A stretch of DNA of 64,000 bases from Sesamum alatum (taxonomy: Eukaryota > Streptophyta > Magnoliopsida > Lamiales > Pedaliaceae): the NCBI GenBank assembly GCA_034509735.1, contig JACGWO010000012.1:24643188-24707187 (forward strand). The letters run 5' to 3'. Positions 61,601-64,000 of the stretch are shown one piece after another. A program made the position numbers and the translations under genes. Position 1 is the first letter of the stretch. Each line of letters opens with the position of its first letter. A model generated the notes under the pieces. The model saw only the letters and a list, made by a program, of their open reading frames with translations, ran no database searches and was not told the DNA's origin.

Positions 61601-62159
61601 GATGGAATATTTGAGATAACTACAAATAAATCATCTACTTATCCCTAAGAGATAGAAGATGATATACACAAATAATGCTAACACAAATCTTAACACTCCC
61701 CCTCAAGCTGGAGTAGATATATCAATCATGCCCAGGTTGTCACACAAGGTCTTGAACTGCTTTGTTCCTAAAACTTTAGTAAAAAGATTTGCTCTCTGTT
61801 CTGGAGGAGTGTAAGGAGTACAAATTTCTCTGTGTCTCATAAGAAGGGATTCACGTACCATATCAACCAAATTTAACACGGAAGTTCAACAGATACCTCA
61901 AGTTAAATTTCATCCTAAACTTCTAGGTAAGAAATATCAGCCAAAGATACTATGTCAAGGTATTCCCATTATGGGCTATGTCCACCTATATCATCATAAG
62001 AATACATGGTATAGTTAAACTGGCATGGAATATGTAAATCAATAACAAAGAATATAAATTTAGTATTACCTCATTATCAGGTCGTAAACGGGATTGAAAT
62101 ATTACGAGTATGGTTTGCAAGGTCTTAAGTTGAATGCTCTCATCTGCCATCTCACCATG
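31622..62159 (-). CDS. MON2: MON2 homologue (Golgi/endosome trafficking scaffold), 5' exons beyond the window
   Basis: MON2 is a large HEAT/ARM-type relative of the BIG/GBF Arf-exchange factors that lacks the Sec7 catalytic domain. In yeast and animals it works with Dopey-family proteins at the trans-Golgi and endosomes. Forty-two exons join into 4572 nt, 1523 residues plus TAG (31622-31624), with every phase consistent. The Arabidopsis protein (At5g27970) is about 100 residues longer at its N-terminus, so 5' exons should lie past 64000. Recognisable blocks in order: HGEMADESIQLKTLQTILV (end of DCB), NTAAATFRQAVALIFDNV, EPYFRRLVLRSVAHIIRLYS and LPLWHRILVLEILR with LRILFQNFDL (HUS), EESLAAVAGMFSSKAKGIEW, SMVDSMWLTILDALSLI, ALRTLFNIAHRLQNVLGPSW, VEPLWDEVVGHFLE, LNISLTAIGLLWTATDFI, KLSKSMWEDCLWNYVFPTLD, TVELMPPHCSRFSLTCLQKL and a tail ending KLDFNG. 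Residues are hydrophobic-helical throughout, with no signal peptide. I see no frameshift or premature stop, so the gene looks functional. Confidence 0.95.
38041..38068. repeat. Perfect 11-bp inverted repeat with 6-nt loop
   Basis: AGCAGTCACTT, loop TTTACC, AAGTGACTGCT, within a MON2 intron. It could form a small stem-loop; no role is evident. Confidence 0.7.
38774..40719. other. 1.9-kb MON2 intron without recognisable content
   Basis: Very AT-rich at 39000-39600 and less so at 40090-40500. Short open stretches on both strands near 40150-40520 do not resemble known proteins. Confidence 0.3.
42972..42986. repeat. Poly(C) tract
   Basis: A run of about 14 C in a MON2 intron. Confidence 0.8.
45109..45470. 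repeat. Two-copy ~200-bp tandem duplication in a MON2 intron
   Basis: Both copies contain CTACTAAGAG/CCACTAAGAG, GAACTCAATTTGTTGTAA, GTAGGTTGTCT, CACTCATGACTGAAGAAGCA, GAATATTTATAGTGG and AAGGAATTGGCTTTAGTTAT, starting at about 45112 and 45315. Identity is high but imperfect. Confidence 0.85.
49532..52948. other. 3.4-kb MON2 intron
   Basis: The longest intron traced. It contains a locally GC-rich, purine-rich stretch at about 51240-51450 with overlapping open frames rich in Arg, Lys and Glu that I do not take as a gene, and a short ACCGAC triple repeat at about 51609-51629. Nothing else was recognised. Confidence 0.35.
53049..53068. repeat. (TG)n microsatellite
   Basis: About ten TG units, about 30 bp upstream (in gene sense) of the exon starting at 53018. 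Confidence 0.95.
54192..54600 (-). mobile_element. LTR of a retrotransposon with adjoining primer-binding site
   Basis: A 409-bp segment with LTR-type ends: minus strand TGTAACACCC at 54600 and TTCTTACA at 54192, so the termini form TGTAA...TTACA. Immediately inside on the minus strand lies TGGTATCAGAG (about 54180-54190), complementary to the 3' end of initiator tRNA-Met, the usual primer site of copia elements. No gag or pol follows, so this is a 5' LTR plus a short leader left by a truncated element, in MON2 sense orientation. Confidence 0.7.
57715..59290 (+). mobile_element. Degenerate Ty1-copia fragment (reverse transcriptase to 3' LTR), antisense to MON2
   Basis: Short stretches match copia pol in the right order: a KGFTHEGVDYQETFA-like block at about 57830-57885, LKQSPRTWFNVVQKGYGF at about 58060, the catalytic YVDDIVVTG at 58189-58215, ISQENI at about 58340, the TGILGCKP block at about 58375, and a RILRYMKSAP block at about 58560, followed by an RNase H-type tail near 58890. 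Frame changes and stops separate the blocks, so it is dead. A polypurine-like GAGAGGCAG near 59039 precedes LTR-like DNA. It sits in the intron between the exons at 59743 and 57144. Gag, protease, integrase and the 5' LTR are missing. Confidence 0.85.
60690..61170. other. Intron block of higher GC content, unidentified
   Basis: Between the MON2 exons at 60664 and 62159, several overlapping plus-strand frames stay open for 90-97 codons and composition is less AT-rich than the flanks. I do not recognise the product in any frame. It may be part of an inserted element. Confidence 0.25.
61500..61866 (-). mobile_element. 3' end of a second copia element (RNase H tail, polypurine tract, partial LTR)
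   Basis: On the minus strand, an open stretch from 61866 to a TGA at 61703-61705 ends with the copia RNase H tail pattern: ESLLMRHREICTPYTP, then ANLFTKVLG, then LGMIDISTPA and stop. It is followed at once by a polypurine tract TTGAGGGGGAG (about 61696-61706) and an LTR start TGTTAAGATT at 61695. The LTR remnant continues to about 61500. The rest of the element is absent. It is in sense orientation within a MON2 intron. Confidence 0.8.
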
Positions 62160-62389
62160 CTGGAAAGGAGAAAAGGGGAAATAAGGGAATGTAAGATCCA
62201 AATAATTTAGAAGCATTGCATCCATTTAAATGACAAGAAAGGCAAAACTAATAAAAACTACTGGAAAACATCCTGATGAAACAACAAAAAAATGGTAAAG
62301 GAACACGAAAAATCTCTATTTTATTAAGACTAAAACAAAAGAATACTCATTATTGGAAAACAATGATGCACAATGGAGAGTGGTTCTCT

Positions 62390-63120
62390 CTTAGGCTAAG
62401 AAGCTTGACCAGCATCTATATGATAATTTCGTTTTAAAAGTTATCTACCATATTTGTGTTGGTTGGCAGGGAGGGGAACTCACAGATGTCAAAGATCATA
62501 TAATCAGGATAAAAATGGAAGAATTAGGATGAAAATTACCTTATTTAACTGAGGCAACAACCATAACCAGTTCAAGTTTAGATGAAAATTACCTTATTTA
62601 GTAGAGGCAACAACTATAAACAGTTCACACTTCATACACGACTTAGCACGTAGCAAGTGCATATGAGTAGATGTTCCATTTCAAATTATCTAGCATATTT
62701 GATTGGGTGGGGGCAATTGAGGAGGGGAACTTAAAGACCCTAAAGATTATGAGGATAAAAACGGAAAATTCAGATGAAAATGATCGAGTCTAATAGAAGC
62801 AACATTATAAGCAGTTTGGATTCATAACACCATTTAGCTTGTTTCAAGCACATATGAATAGGTATATACAAAGAAATATGCTTGACATGAGTAAACATTA
62901 TGTTTTAGAAGTTATCTAGCATACTTGTTTAGGTGGGAGTAGGTTGGAAGGGGAAGTCAAAGATCTCAGAGATTACAAATAGAAGTACCAATATAATGAA
63001 GCAATGATTTTATTTAATAGAGGCAACAGCTATAAACAATTCATATTTCATAACACCATTTAGCATGTTCAAGCACATATGATAACGCATATATAATGGA
63101 AATATGCTTAACATGTTCAA
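62390..63120. repeat. Three diverged ~220-bp tandem units in a MON2 intron
   Basis: Units starting near 62430, 62690 and 62910 repeat, in order, AAGTTATCTAGCATA/TACCATA, a G-rich GGTTGG..GGGGAA block, CAAAGATCT/GTCAAAGATC, a GAAAAT..GAxGCAACA stretch, CAGTTxxxxTTCATA and CATTTAGCATGTTCAAGCA. Copies differ by many substitutions and indels. Confidence 0.75.
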
Positions 63121-64000
63121 TAGATAGTGTTCACTCCGGATACTTGTACCAAGCTTGCATCTACTGTGTCTTAAAAGCATTTCCAAATTCTCCCAGCATA
63201 TACAGAAAGAGTCCCTGATGGGAAGAGGTAAGCTTGGACCACACTGTGTAATAGCTAAAAATGTTCAAAAGTCAGTGTTCCACTAATATTTATACACATA
63301 TATTACCCTCACTTCTCGAGCAGTAATTGTTCTGTTTGGCTAAAATGAGAAAGAACCATCAATATTTTCTGTTACTAAATCCACAAACTTCATTGCCAAT
63401 GCTCCCGCTTGACGAAGGCACTGCCAAATACATATTCTCCTTTATAGTAAAAAAGAATTTATGTTAAGATAAAGAAAGATTACAAGGAGAACTAGAATAA
63501 AGAACAAAAAAAAAGGCTTGACGATCGCTCTAGAGGCCCACTAAAGGTTGAACGTCTAACCAACCTAGTGCTTTGTGCCAAAGAGCACCAACTTGTATGG
63601 CTTTTGCCAAAGAGCAACTATATTTAAGTACTAATCTCTAAATTATATGCATTCCCTTTTTTATTAAATATACTAAGTCACAGGGGACACAAAAAAGAAA
63701 ACAGATGATTCCAATAATATGTTATCTATGTGCTTCCTCATATCCCTCCAAACCACATCAAAAAGATAGATTACAGAACTTCATCATCCCTCTAGTAAAT
63801 CAAAAGAAGCCCCTTTACATAAGGACAACACAAAGAGCAACAAAATTAGTGTTGCATCATCTGCCGGATATCCTCCTATAACTTACATTTGCTCCATTGC
63901 CTATTCCATATACGATCAACCAGAAAAGAATATGAAATACCTGAGACTTTGTTTCTCAAGGACCAGAATAAGAAGCAGCTGAACATCAGTGCTGTCATAC
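63121..64000. other. Upstream part of the MON2 gene, no confirmed exon
   Basis: The next MON2 exon towards the N-terminus should encode the segment before HGEMADE. I did not find it here. Two short open stretches near splice-like sites (63357-63420 and 63941-64000, minus strand) do not match MON2 and their phases do not join. Confidence 0.35.

Larger units (their letters stand above)
31622..62159 (-). other. MON2: MON2 exon map (N- to C-terminal order)
   Basis: Coding exons, read high to low: 62159-62070, 60664-60591, 60451-60296, 60078-59955, 59798-59743, 57144-57090, 56971-56915, 56789-56688, 55366-55286, 55188-55136, 53018-52949, 49531-49468, 48622-48474, 48385-48258, 48177-48120, 47932-47835, 46267-46183, 46035-45970, 45893-45834, 44235-44152, 44053-43867, 42703-42660, 42587-42459, 42352-42227, 42144-42092, 42019-41971, 40778-40720, 38773-38634, 38548-38394, 37762-37634, 37559-37474, 37385-37270, 37182-37070, 36946-36823, 36658-36537, 36207-36021, 35921-35753, 33996-33672, 33173-33034, 32941-32823, 32740-32539, 31709-31622. 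All borders are GT-AG. The acceptor of the 60078 exon could instead be 3 nt later (CAGTAG). The acceptor of the 42352 exon (TGGAAG) has a poor pyrimidine tract. Total length divides by three, which supports the whole chain. Confidence 0.9.

Noticed and set aside
63341..63420. Minus-strand open stretch with a protein-like run (CLRQAGALAMKFVDLV) beside an AG
   Set aside because: It does not match the missing MON2 N-terminal segment, its donor (GTTCTT) is weak and no partner exon in the right phase was found. It could be a fragment of something else, but I cannot support a call.
63941..64000. Minus-strand segment ending CTCAG|GTATTT at the window edge, open in one frame
   Set aside because: Only about 60 nt are visible, there is no match to MON2, and the phase is incompatible with the open stretch at 63357-63420.

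Overview
This window reads as nuclear DNA of a flowering plant, most likely a eudicot. The genes are split into many small exons with GT-AG introns, the intergenic DNA is AT-rich, and it holds copia retrotransposon debris, a tRNA-derived SINE and foldback repeats. I found no prokaryotic operons, CRISPR arrays or rRNA genes, and I cannot name the species.

Layout. 1-5023: no recognisable gene. 5024-5498 (-): first coding exon of an AT74-type histidine phosphatase (phosphoglycerate mutase-like); its later exons are not visible here. 5.5-10.7 kb: AT-rich spacer with degraded repeats and one well-preserved SINE. 10750-17115 (-): guanosine deaminase (GSDA), whose small N-terminal exon is present three times in tandem. 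17.1-20.4 kb: spacer with a minisatellite-rich block. 20459-25818 (+): DUF2358 protein, eight exons, one intron apparently GC-AG. 25.8-27.6 kb: spacer with an inverted-repeat element. 27670-28059 (-): intronless EF-hand protein. 28.1-31.6 kb: tandem duplications and an ~840-bp foldback element. 31622-62159 (-): plant MON2 homologue. I traced 42 exons that join into one uninterrupted frame of 1523 codons plus stop; roughly the first 100 residues should lie beyond position 64000. Its introns carry two copia remnants, an LTR with an adjoining primer-binding site and several tandem duplications.

The genes are functionally unrelated (purine nucleoside breakdown, Golgi-endosome traffic, calcium binding, a plastid-type DUF, a phosphatase-fold protein) and share no operon-like logic. 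The most unusual locus is GSDA. Two extra copies of a 60-nt, frame-neutral exon lie upstream of the copy nearest the catalytic exons. One keeps good splice sites and an open frame. The other has lost its acceptor dinucleotide but has a substitute AG 15 nt further in that keeps frame. This could create alternative N-termini on a conserved enzyme.

Exon boundaries were read by eye from splice dinucleotides, reading phase and remembered family sequences. No alignment or transcript was available.
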